In this document: piece after piece, positions 30,528 through 37,178 of the stretch
How positions within the stretch are numbered: position 1 is the first letter of the stretch
Layout: every line of letters begins with the position of its first letter
Assembly: GCA_035529435.1 (NCBI GenBank)
Contig: DATKWS010000233.1
Coordinates: 1-37,178 of the forward strand
From: DATKWS01 sp035529435
Lineage (GTDB): Bacteria; Krumholzibacteriota; Krumholzibacteriia; Krumholzibacteriales; Krumholzibacteriaceae
DNA length: 37,178 nucleotides
Direction: 5' to 3'
Position numbers and translations under genes: made by a program
Notes under the pieces: model-generated
Database searches by the model: none
Told to the model about the DNA's origin: nothing
What the model saw: the letters and a program-made list of their open reading frames with translations, nothing else

Positions 30528-32237
30528 ATGCGCGTACCGGGCCGGATCCCCCTCTTGGCGTTCCTGGCGGCTGCCGTGCCGTACGCGTGGCCGGCGCCGG
30601 CGCCCGGCGGCCAGTGCATCGTCATAAACGAGATCTACTACGACCACCCCGGCGGTGACGACGGGTGGGAATTCATCGAGCTGTACAATGCGGGAGACGC
30701 AACGGCGGATCTCTCCGGTACCCGGCTCGAGTGTATCGACGGCAGGACCGGCGCGGCGCGCACGGTTTGGGAGGCGCGGCCCGGCCAGGCCGCAGCTCCC
30801 GGCGCGTATCTCCTCGTCGCCGGTGCGAATTGGCGTTCACACGCCGATGACTCCCTTACGGGCCAACTCGAGAACGGTCCCGATGCCGTCCGTCTCGTTT
30901 CCCACGAAGGACCGCTCGATCTCGTCGGGTACGGGGAATCCCTCCCACCGTCTCTCTACGAGGGTGCGCCCGCCCCGGATGTGAATCCCGGATTCAGCCT
31001 GGCACGGTCGCCCGACGGACGGGACACCCAGTTCAATGACGCCGATTTCGCCATATCCACGCCCTCGCCGGGGATGCGAAACGTGTACGGTCGCAATCTT
31101 CGTCTTCTGGTGGAGCGGGAGGGGGTGCTGCCGTGCACGGGGGCGGCTTTGCGGCTCTCTGTCACGATCGGCAACACCGGTCTCGAGAATTTCTCGGGGT
31201 GGGCCGCGCTCCACTGCACGATCGCGGTCGCCGGGGATCGTTACGACGGAGGCCGCCTGGAGCGCCGGCTCGATATCGAACGGGGGATGGCGGATTCTAT
31301 CCTATTTGTCGTTTCCCCGCCCCCCGCGGCGATGATGGATGTCGAGACGGTGCTCTCGGCCGAGGGAGACCAGTGTCCCTTGGATGATACGTCCCGCACC
31401 GTCGTGCGTACGTCGCCCGGGACGGTGGTTGTCAACGAGATCATGTACCGGCCGGCGATCGGCGGGAGCGAATGGGTCGAGATCCTGAACACCGGCGATG
31501 AGCGATGCAATATCGGCGGGTGGACGTTCAGTGACGCTGCAAGCCCACCAAGGCTCGTGACGGACGGGGAATGCTGGATCGAGCGGGGGGAATTTCTCGT
31601 TCTCGCCCAGTATCCCGAACGTATCCGCGGTGCCGCCCCCGAAGGTGCTGTTCGGGTTGTCGGTATCGAGGGAGGATGGCCGGCTCTGAATGACCGTGAC
31701 GGTGACCGGTGGGCCGACGAGGTATGCCTGTACGATCGATCGGGGGTACTCGTCGAACAGGCAGGTTACCGGGATCTGCTCGGGGAGGAGAGGGGACGAT
31801 CGATCGAGCGTATTTCGGAGCACCTGTGCAGCGCGGAACCCGGCGGACTCTGGCACCGATGCGCCCTTCCCGGTGGTTCGACACCGGGCGTGGAGAATTC
31901 CGTCCATTTCACCGGTGTATACTCGAGCGAAGGGATTCGCGTCGAGCCGAATCCCTTCTGCGCGTCGCTCCACGGGACAACGGCCATATCGGGATCGTGC
32001 CTGACGGATGAGCGGGGCTTTTCCATAAGAATATTCGACTTGGATGGTTTCGAACGGCGCAGGCTGTACGGGGAGGAGGGAGGGGCGCGCCTGTTCACGT
32101 GCAGGTGGGACGGGCGCGACGCGCAAAACGTTCCCGTCGCAACGGGACTCTATATCTGTCTCGTGGAATTCGTGGGGTGTGGAGGTGGTGTGTGCAGAAG
32201 GGAACGTACGTGCATAGCGGTATTCGGGGGGTATTGA
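30528..32237 (+). CDS. Exported protein with two lamin-tail (LTD) domains and a FlgD-like/type IX-like C-terminal domain
   Basis: ATG 30528 gives a clean signal peptide (RIPLLAFLAAAVPYAWPAPA) and 569 residues; an ATG triplet at 30471-30479 would add 19 residues and has a GGTGG in front, so it is an alternative start. The first LTD begins IVINEIYYDHPGGDDGWEFI (residues about 30-180). A CARDB-like segment (LSVTIGNTGLENFSGW) follows. The second LTD begins TVVVNEIMYRP then EWVEILNTGDE (about 298-450). The C-terminus is a sorting-type domain: RVEPNPFCAS, SIRIFDLDGF, CRWDGRD and TGLYICLVEF, with two extra cysteines. Bacterial LTD proteins are surface or secreted proteins, often linked to nucleases or DNA, but here no nuclease is seen. 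It overlaps the next gene. Confidence 0.8.
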   Translation: MRVPGRIPLLAFLAAAVPYAWPAPAPGGQCIVINEIYYDHPGGDDGWEFIELYNAGDATADLSGTRLECIDGRTGAARTVWEARPGQAAAPGAYLLVAGANWRSHADDSLTGQLENGPDAVRLVSHEGPLDLVGYGESLPPSLYEGAPAPDVNPGFSLARSPDGRDTQFNDADFAISTPSPGMRNVYGRNLRLLVEREGVLPCTGAALRLSVTIGNTGLENFSGWAALHCTIAVAGDRYDGGRLERRLDIERGMADSILFVVSPPPAAMMDVETVLSAEGDQCPLDDTSRTVVRTSPGTVVVNEIMYRPAIGGSEWVEILNTGDERCNIGGWTFSDAASPPRLVTDGECWIERGEFLVLAQYPERIRGAAPEGAVRVVGIEGGWPALNDRDGDRWADEVCLYDRSGVLVEQAGYRDLLGEERGRSIERISEHLCSAEPGGLWHRCALPGGSTPGVENSVHFTGVYSSEGIRVEPNPFCASLHGTTAISGSCLTDERGFSIRIFDLDGFERRRLYGEEGGARLFTCRWDGRDAQNVPVATGLYICLVEFVGCGGGVCRRERTCIAVFGGY

Positions 32238-33004
32238 TCTGTCTGTTCCTCGTTGGTGGAACGGCGGCGTCATCGCGGCTGAATGCCCTCGAGCGCGGTC
32301 CGGTGTGGACGGACGCCCGGGGAGGTGCACGTGAACCGGGCGGGTGGTACTGGCACAATTGCGGTACGACGGGCGACCGGTGCATCGCTTTCGTAACAGC
32401 GTGCTCCCAGCCATACATGATTGAAGACTGCTACCGTTCGTTCGCGTCGCTGGGGTACCGCTCCGAACGCCATGCACTCTGGTTCGACTGGTCGCTTCTC
32501 CGTCATCCGCTCTTGCGGGAAGACACGTTTTCCCTTGTGTTCGGCGCGAGGATTCTCGATGGATCCTGGATTCTGACGATGCGTCCCCAACTGCACCGGA
32601 TGGCGGTGCGGGGATTCCCCCACCAGCTCGAATACTCATGCGGTTATTCGTGCTCGTTCATGCACGGCCGGGTCATCGGAATCGGGATCGAGGGATATAC
32701 CGTCCGGTCCGGTGATTCGGGCCTCGGAGATGTCACCGGAGCCATCTCGATGCGGATCGGTGCCCTGCACATCGTGATCAACACAATTCCGGGAAGTGCT
32801 CGTGCGCGCGCCGGTGTGATCGGTATGGAGCTCGATGCAGGGAATGGTCTCGTGCTCCTTTCCGGATACAATACCGGTACCGACGAGATTTCCGCCGGCA
32901 TCCTCTACCGCGCGCGGCGATGCCTCATCGGCGCGAGTTGGAGCGGGCACGAGTCACTCGGAACGACTCTCTCGTTCGGTGTCGGAAGGTTGTGGCGGCG
33001 ATGA
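32192..33004 (+). CDS. Exported protein of unknown function, beta-rich, possible small barrel
   Basis: GTG 32192 has GGAGG six bases before it and overlaps the upstream gene by 46 bases, giving 270 residues; GTG 32210 is the alternative. A signal peptide follows (GVLICLFLVGGTAASSRLNA). I recognise no family. The mature protein is predicted beta-rich, with paired short strands such as LHIVINTIPGS, AGVIGMELDAGNGLVLLSGY and TTLSFGVGRLW, and six cysteines in its first two-thirds. This fits a small barrel or beta-sandwich in the envelope. It overlaps the next gene by ATGA (33001-33004), so the lamin-tail, this and the HHH-barrel genes are one translationally coupled unit. Confidence 0.55.
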   Translation: MQKGTYVHSGIRGVLICLFLVGGTAASSRLNALERGPVWTDARGGAREPGGWYWHNCGTTGDRCIAFVTACSQPYMIEDCYRSFASLGYRSERHALWFDWSLLRHPLLREDTFSLVFGARILDGSWILTMRPQLHRMAVRGFPHQLEYSCGYSCSFMHGRVIGIGIEGYTVRSGDSGLGDVTGAISMRIGALHIVINTIPGSARARAGVIGMELDAGNGLVLLSGYNTGTDEISAGILYRARRCLIGASWSGHESLGTTLSFGVGRLWRR

Positions 33005-34689
33005 GAATGGTGAATGCCGCCGTCGCCGGTCTGCTTGTGCTCTCGTGCGCGGGGGCCGGGATCGATGGAGAGAATCTCTCCGAAGGGGACGGGGAGCGGA
33101 ACCAGGATACGGCCATGGAGGAATACGACGCCATCGAGCGGCTCGAGGAGAATCCATTGGATCTGAAGCGGGCGACGCGCGAAATGCTTCTCGAGATCCC
33201 CGGATTTCCACCGCGACTCGCGGCACGCGTGATTGGCGTGAGGAACGGGCGATCCACGGTGACGCAGTTGCTCGAGCGGCTCACTCCCGCCGAACGGGAG
33301 ACGCTGTACCGTTTCAGGCGTTTCCTTGTTTTGCCGCAGCGCCGCACGACGCGGATCCGGGCGAGGGCCGGGCTCGACCGTGTCGGTATGGACGGATCGG
33401 AGCGCGCGGATACCTATCTCTCGGTGGAGAACGAGGTGTGGAGAGTGCGCCTGAGGAGCAGGAGCAGCGTGCAGGGAGGGGCTCTCTCCCCCTACGTCTC
33501 GCGAAGGGTGCTTTCTTCATCGCTGAATCTCTGCGGCGGAGATTTTGTCCCCGATTTCGCCATGGGGCTCCTGTTCAACGGTGCGCCATACTTTTATCCC
33601 TTCTCCCCTGGATTCCCCTTCCGTGGAAGGCGCTGGATCGTTCCCGCTCCCTCGTGGTACAGCGAGGCGGTGCGGGGGTGCGCGGTCGAGGCCCGGCGCG
33701 GCTGTATCCGGGGGATGCTCTTCACCGGGCGACCGCGGACCTACACGGGGCGGAGTATCGAGATCGACGACCGGAGCGTGTGGGGCGGGAGGGTGCGTGC
33801 GGACGTGAGGCGGGGAGAGGTGGGATTCACCTGCCGCCGCGGTGAGCTCGACGCTTGCGGGCCTCTCTGCTCGGTGGATTGCCGGTGGCGGGCCGCGACG
33901 GTCCAGACCGCGCTTGAGCTTGTCGCCGCGGGACCGGGCAGGGGGGCTGCGACGTGGGGCGTTTCGCTGCGGGAGGATCGGATCGATGCAGGCCTCGTGG
34001 CGTACCGGGTGCCCTACGGCTCGGGAACGGGATTCGCTTCGGTTCCCGGGGGAGCGATCCGCGCCTCCTCGTGGCAGCGGGGTTGTGCCGCCGTCATGAG
34101 CGGTACGGCGTACGGTCGCTCGATCGTGCGCGCATCGTACGAGCGATACGTGTCCGGAGATGCGGCGGAACGCAGGGAGAGAGAGAGTATCAGGATGGAG
34201 CTCGAGACGAAATGGAGACCGGCGTCACTGAGGGTATCGTACCGGTGGCGGCTTAACCGTGATACCGATGGCATACCGTACCCGACCGGCGGGACGGTAC
34301 AGGAGGCGTCCGAATCCGAAAGCGGTCACATCCTGTTTATCGGACGGCGGGGCGCCGCCCTGCAGGTTCGGCTTTCTGCGCGCTTCATCTCGGAGGAGGG
34401 GGACAGGGGGTACCTCCTCGCACCATCTGTGCGATTCGGGCTGTTACGGCGTCACGTGCGGTGCACCGTGGCCGGTTGCGTGTACCGCTCCGTTTCGGGG
34501 GAACCGGTTCTCTACACGTACGAGCCGGGTTTCGAGGGATCCTATCCCTGGATATCGGTGAGGGGAAACGGGTGGCGGGGGACCGTTCTCATCGACGTGC
34601 GGTGGGGGCATTTGACCGTTTCGGTCCGCACATTCACCGGGACCACCCTCGACACCGGGCTGGGCATGATGGTCTCGTACCGCATGTAG
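33001..34689 (+). CDS. Exported helix-hairpin-helix (ComEA-like) domain joined to a probable outer-membrane barrel
   Basis: The ATG in the ATGA overlap gives 562 residues. The N-terminus has a signal sequence with a possible lipobox (GLLVLSC). Residues about 45-95 contain a helix-hairpin-helix pair: NPLDLKRATREMLLEIPGFP, then RVIGVRNGRSTVTQLLERL. This is the ComEA-type fold that binds double-stranded DNA in natural competence. From about residue 115 to the end the protein is made of long alternating strands with many Arg, Gly and aromatics (VWRVRLRSRSSVQGG, GLGMMVSYRM), like a barrel. HHH-barrel proteins of this kind are known but not well characterised. A role in handling DNA at the envelope is possible; the HHH could also be a protein-binding plug. 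It closes the lamin-tail operon. Confidence 0.65.
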   Translation: MRMVNAAVAGLLVLSCAGAGIDGENLSEGDGERNQDTAMEEYDAIERLEENPLDLKRATREMLLEIPGFPPRLAARVIGVRNGRSTVTQLLERLTPAERETLYRFRRFLVLPQRRTTRIRARAGLDRVGMDGSERADTYLSVENEVWRVRLRSRSSVQGGALSPYVSRRVLSSSLNLCGGDFVPDFAMGLLFNGAPYFYPFSPGFPFRGRRWIVPAPSWYSEAVRGCAVEARRGCIRGMLFTGRPRTYTGRSIEIDDRSVWGGRVRADVRRGEVGFTCRRGELDACGPLCSVDCRWRAATVQTALELVAAGPGRGAATWGVSLREDRIDAGLVAYRVPYGSGTGFASVPGGAIRASSWQRGCAAVMSGTAYGRSIVRASYERYVSGDAAERRERESIRMELETKWRPASLRVSYRWRLNRDTDGIPYPTGGTVQEASESESGHILFIGRRGAALQVRLSARFISEEGDRGYLLAPSVRFGLLRRHVRCTVAGCVYRSVSGEPVLYTYEPGFEGSYPWISVRGNGWRGTVLIDVRWGHLTVSVRTFTGTTLDTGLGMMVSYRM

Positions 34690-34705
34690 CGGTTTCGTGT
34701 TCCGG

Positions 34706-34723
34706 CCGGTGCGCACGCACCGG
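34706..34723 (+). terminator. GC hairpin after the HHH-barrel gene, possible terminator
   Basis: CCGGTGC (34706-34712), loop GCAC and GCACCGG (34717-34723) form a perfect 7-bp stem, 17 bases after the stop. It is followed by TGAATATTT, a mixed A/T run rather than a U-tract. Confidence 0.35.
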
Positions 34724-34835
34724 TGAATATTTAAGCGATTGCACCCTTCTTGGACGGGAAATTGCATCACGAAGAATGGATCGATGCGGGGAGGAAGGGA
34801 CAGGGCACTTTACCATTCATGCAGGGTGGCGCACA

Positions 34836-36371
34836 ATGGCGCAGTTTCGTTCAATTACGTACGATACGATGGCGGCGGGCAGGAAGCTACTCACCTTTCC
34901 CCCCGAACTTCCCTTTGATGAGTATCTCAGCGAACTGGTGAAATACGTTCCGCAGGGTGAAACAAAGAATGCACTGGTGAGGATCGCCGGAATCAGGAAC
35001 ATACTCGAGCGAACCACGGCTCTCGCCGATCTGCTCAAGTCTTCCAATGAACCGGACAAAGAAGTGATCGGCATGGCCGCCCTTGCGATCTCCGCCGATG
35101 TCGCCGGCTTCAAGCTGATGTACGGCGCCCTCCTCGCCGTGCCTCCCGTCGGGGTGCTCATGAACGATCTTGCCGGTTTCAGTAACGTCAATCGCATGAT
35201 GGAGCGGATCGCACGTCTGGAGCAGGGTGGCGGCGGATTCAAGGAGAGCGATGAGTGGTTCAAGAAGAAGGTGATGCTCCTCTCGATGTCGCGCCCGCTT
35301 CCCAATGCCGACACGACGCCGAGCGATCGTCCATGGATCGGCTGGAGTGAGGGCGTGAAACGGGCCGTGCAGAGCGCCGACGCGCGGTGGGATACGGCCA
35401 TCTTCGAGCGGTTCAAGATCGAGCTGGAAGCGAAGGATCATCGACTGAAGCGGATCGTCGCGCAGCTCGATCCCGAGATACACGAGAATGTCGTCATGAC
35501 GCTGTTCAACCTGCATGAGGAGGTAAGCTGGCAGCGCCAGATCGTTGACGAGGCGGCACACGATGTGGACGGACCGTCGTTGATTCTCCTCCGGCGGCTC
35601 GGTGATCGGTGGGACGGCATCGCCGCGTCATTGCGCAAGACGGCCGTCGGGGCGCGTATCGTCGAAATGATCGAGCGGCAGGCTGACAAGAACCATCCAT
35701 ACCCGCATCTCAAGACGGGTACCGCGGTTGTCCGTTCGATGATCACCCATCCGATCCTCCGTCTCACGACAAGGAAACCGGATATTCTGAGCTGTATCAC
35801 CCTCTTCGTGGAATCGGCGGGAGAGAGTATCCTCGAGTTCGTCATTCCCGTCGGCAAGAAGCTGGGGGATCTCCTCGATCTGCCGGGATTCGAGAAGCGT
35901 GAGAAGATACTCAAGGTCGATCTCGCACGGGTTCCGGCGGCCCAGTTCGTCGACGCCGACGAGGTGCCGGTGGATATCGACTGGACCGATATCCGTAAAA
36001 GCGGAAAGCTCGGTTTCCGGTCGCTCGTTCTGTCCTACATCGATAACGATAATTTCCTCATGGAGCTCATCGACAATCCCAAGGCGACGGGCAGGCAGGG
36101 GGTGATCTCGCTTATAGCCCAGCGGTGCCGTTCATCACGGATCCTCTCGGTGATTGCGAACAGGCGTGATCTCTATACCGGCTTCTCCAACAAGGAAGTC
36201 CCGGTCAACCTGCTGAGGAATCCCGCCAAGGTTTCGCTGACGAGTCTCAGAAAATTCATCCATGTCCGGTACGTGGACAAGATGTCACTGCAATCACTCG
36301 CATCCCGCGGCAGCCAGATCAGGGAGGAGGTGCGCCGCGAGATCATGCATTACCTCTCATCAATGCGGTAG
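34836..36371 (+). CDS. Helical-repeat protein of unknown function
   Basis: The frame is open well upstream, but the first part overlaps the HHH-barrel gene in another frame and reads as a shadow. ATG 34836 (MAQFRSITYDTMAAG) is the most likely start and gives 511 residues; the ribosome site is a poor GGGTGG. There is no signal peptide. The protein is nearly all alpha-helical. The C-terminal ~90 residues (VNLLRNPAKVSLTSLRKFI, then SLQSLASRGSQIREEVRREI) resemble a helical repeat found in uncharacterised proteins of Deltaproteobacteria and similar groups, where NP-x(2-4)-P/S-L turns precede each helix pair. A hydrophobic helix at about residues 90-115 could be buried or membrane-associated. The likely role is a scaffold or regulator. 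Confidence 0.6.
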   Translation: MAQFRSITYDTMAAGRKLLTFPPELPFDEYLSELVKYVPQGETKNALVRIAGIRNILERTTALADLLKSSNEPDKEVIGMAALAISADVAGFKLMYGALLAVPPVGVLMNDLAGFSNVNRMMERIARLEQGGGGFKESDEWFKKKVMLLSMSRPLPNADTTPSDRPWIGWSEGVKRAVQSADARWDTAIFERFKIELEAKDHRLKRIVAQLDPEIHENVVMTLFNLHEEVSWQRQIVDEAAHDVDGPSLILLRRLGDRWDGIAASLRKTAVGARIVEMIERQADKNHPYPHLKTGTAVVRSMITHPILRLTTRKPDILSCITLFVESAGESILEFVIPVGKKLGDLLDLPGFEKREKILKVDLARVPAAQFVDADEVPVDIDWTDIRKSGKLGFRSLVLSYIDNDNFLMELIDNPKATGRQGVISLIAQRCRSSRILSVIANRRDLYTGFSNKEVPVNLLRNPAKVSLTSLRKFIHVRYVDKMSLQSLASRGSQIREEVRREIMHYLSSMR

Positions 36372-36387
36372 TTCGTGATTGCATCCG

Positions 36388-36948
36388 CTATGGCAACAAT
36401 TTTTTCTTGATCGTACCCCAGCTTGTATGTGACGTTACCGCAGGCGGCGAGGTGTGCGCCGATGAGCCCGCAGTGGAGTCCGCCGGGATTGTTGACCGGG
36501 AGGCAGGGCGAGTCGTTTTGGAGGGTGCAGGCTGAGGCCGATGATGGTCTTTCTGACGGTCAGATGAGATTCCCAGAAGTGGTGTATACCGCGCTAGCGG
36601 GAGCCGAATTTTCCACGATGGTGCAACGATGAGTATAACCCTGCCCCGGCCTTCGGCATCGAGTACGGTGAACTCGGGCCCCGCCTCGCTTCTCAGCTCG
36701 AATCCCGAGACGTCTCGATAGTACGGGATCATTCCGTAATCGGTGCCGGTTCCCTGATTCGACCATGTGTAGTTCCCCGGCGCGACGAGCACCGTGTCCC
36801 CGACGCCGGCCGAATCGATCCCCGCCTGTATCGTGGGGACGTCCCCCGTGCCGTTCTGCTTCACGTACCATGTGCGGGCCGCCGAATCCGCGGGAAGGGT
36901 CGATGCGAGGATGGCGAGGCCGAGGAGGACGTACAGGTATTGTTTCAC
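36388..36948 (-). pseudogene. Decayed beta-helix (pectate-lyase-like) secreted protein with several frameshifts
   Basis: On the - strand a GTG at 36948 follows AGGAAG by six bases and starts an intact signal peptide (YLYVLLGLAILASTLPADSA). Next comes the opening of a right-handed beta-helix protein: RTWYVKQNGTGDVPTIQAGI, then GDTVLVAPGNY. The frame makes sense to about 36630 (VLDAEGRGRVILI). After that, family-like peptides appear in different frames: CTIVENSA...VYTTSGNL (36625-36560), SPCLPVNNPGG (36512-36480) and LHCGLIGAHLAACG (36478-36437). Then SWGTIKKKLLP returns in the first frame to the stop at 36388. The remains are far shorter than normal members, so a large internal deletion plus at least three frameshifts are likely. 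Assembly errors near a contig end are an alternative. Confidence 0.6.
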
Positions 36949-37178
36949 GAGCCACTTCCTACCCGAAAGGTAATGGGTGCAGCGCTCTATCTCAAGCGAT
37001 AAAAGGGGGATGCCCGCGTTATCTCATCCCGGGTCATATCCGTTTTCGGTGGTGATGCCTTCCCTTCGGGAGTCATCCCGTATTCTATTGACAAACGGCG
37101 GTATCCCTCCTAGCATAGATATTGTTGAATTTTTCAGAAGTTACAGAAATTGAGGAGAACATCGACCTTTTTCATATG
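36949..37178 (+). other. Intergenic region between divergent genes at the right edge
   Basis: No gene is seen in these 230 bases. It holds GGGATG/CATCCC (37007-37030) and a nested GATG/CATC with TCCC/GGGA hairpin near 37052-37075, a promoter for a + strand gene off the edge, a GAGGAG at about 37152, and an ATG in the last three bases. Confidence 0.5.
37088..37116 (+). promoter_or_regulatory. Sigma70-type promoter for a gene beyond the right edge
   Basis: A perfect TTGACA (37088-37093) and TAGCAT (37111-37116) are separated by exactly 17 bases and lie in a locally AT-rich stretch. A GAGGAG ribosome-like site follows at about 37152. This is the best promoter match in the window. Confidence 0.55.

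Noticed and set aside
34739..34767. TTGCAC-17-TTGCAT as a promoter for the helical-repeat gene
   Set aside because: The -10 box is poor; the pair is likely to be chance although the region must hold some promoter.
34461..34835. Upstream extension of the helical-repeat protein by 125 codons
   Set aside because: The extension overlaps the HHH-barrel gene in another frame and reads Arg/His/Gly-rich like a shadow.
1..37178. CRISPR arrays, tRNA or rRNA genes, intact insertion sequences, integrases or prophage genes
   Set aside because: None was seen; the only transposase-like sequence is the HTH segment inside the signalling protein, which lacks a catalytic core and terminal repeats.

Overview
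The window is GC-rich bacterial DNA, almost all coded on the + strand. Nearly every large product is exported. Two proteins look like PorV/PorQ-type outer-membrane proteins, two end in FlgD-like/type IX-secretion-like C-terminal sorting domains, and others are probable outer-membrane barrels, lipoproteins and lamin-tail proteins. This mix suggests a Gram-negative member of the FCB superphylum or a neighbouring candidate phylum. The species cannot be named from the sequence, and no core type IX secretion genes lie in the window.

Layout. (1) 1-866: the C-terminal end of a PgsA-like CDP-alcohol phosphatidyltransferase that runs in frame into a PATAN (DUF4388) domain. (2) 968-6152: a tight five-gene envelope operon made of a PorV-like protein, a probable barrel, a barrel with an N-terminal CBM48-like module, and two small exported CBM48-like proteins. 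(3) 6153-6578: the only long gap, AT-rich, with two candidate promoters. (4) 6579-19106: a 4175-residue surface protein with about 16 invasin/Big_1-like repeats, about 16 CARDB-like repeats and a C-terminal sorting-type domain. (5) 19114-28063: a PorV-TPR protein, a 1416-residue signalling protein (RsbW-like kinase, membrane sensor, HAMP, SpoIIE phosphatase, transposase-like HTH pair, three STAS domains), a ParA-like ATPase, a TPR protein and two tandem STAS proteins. (6) 28229-30403: a membrane VWA protein. (7) 30528-34689: a lamin-tail protein, a small exported protein and an HHH-barrel protein, with overlapping ends. (8) 34836-36371: an unrecognised helical-repeat protein. (9) 36388-36948, - strand: a decayed, multiply frameshifted beta-helix gene. 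(10) A good sigma70-type promoter near 37088 points out of the right edge.

How the parts may work together (inference). The giant surface protein, the PorV-TPR protein and the signalling protein lie head to tail with almost no spacing. The signalling protein carries all three partner-switching activities (kinase, phosphatase, antagonist) in one chain plus a DNA-binding-like segment. It is followed by an orphan ParA, a TPR protein and two STAS proteins whose signature matches its own STAS domains. The locus could be an envelope-sensing switch that controls expression, export or placement of the giant surface protein. This linkage is the most novel feature seen here.
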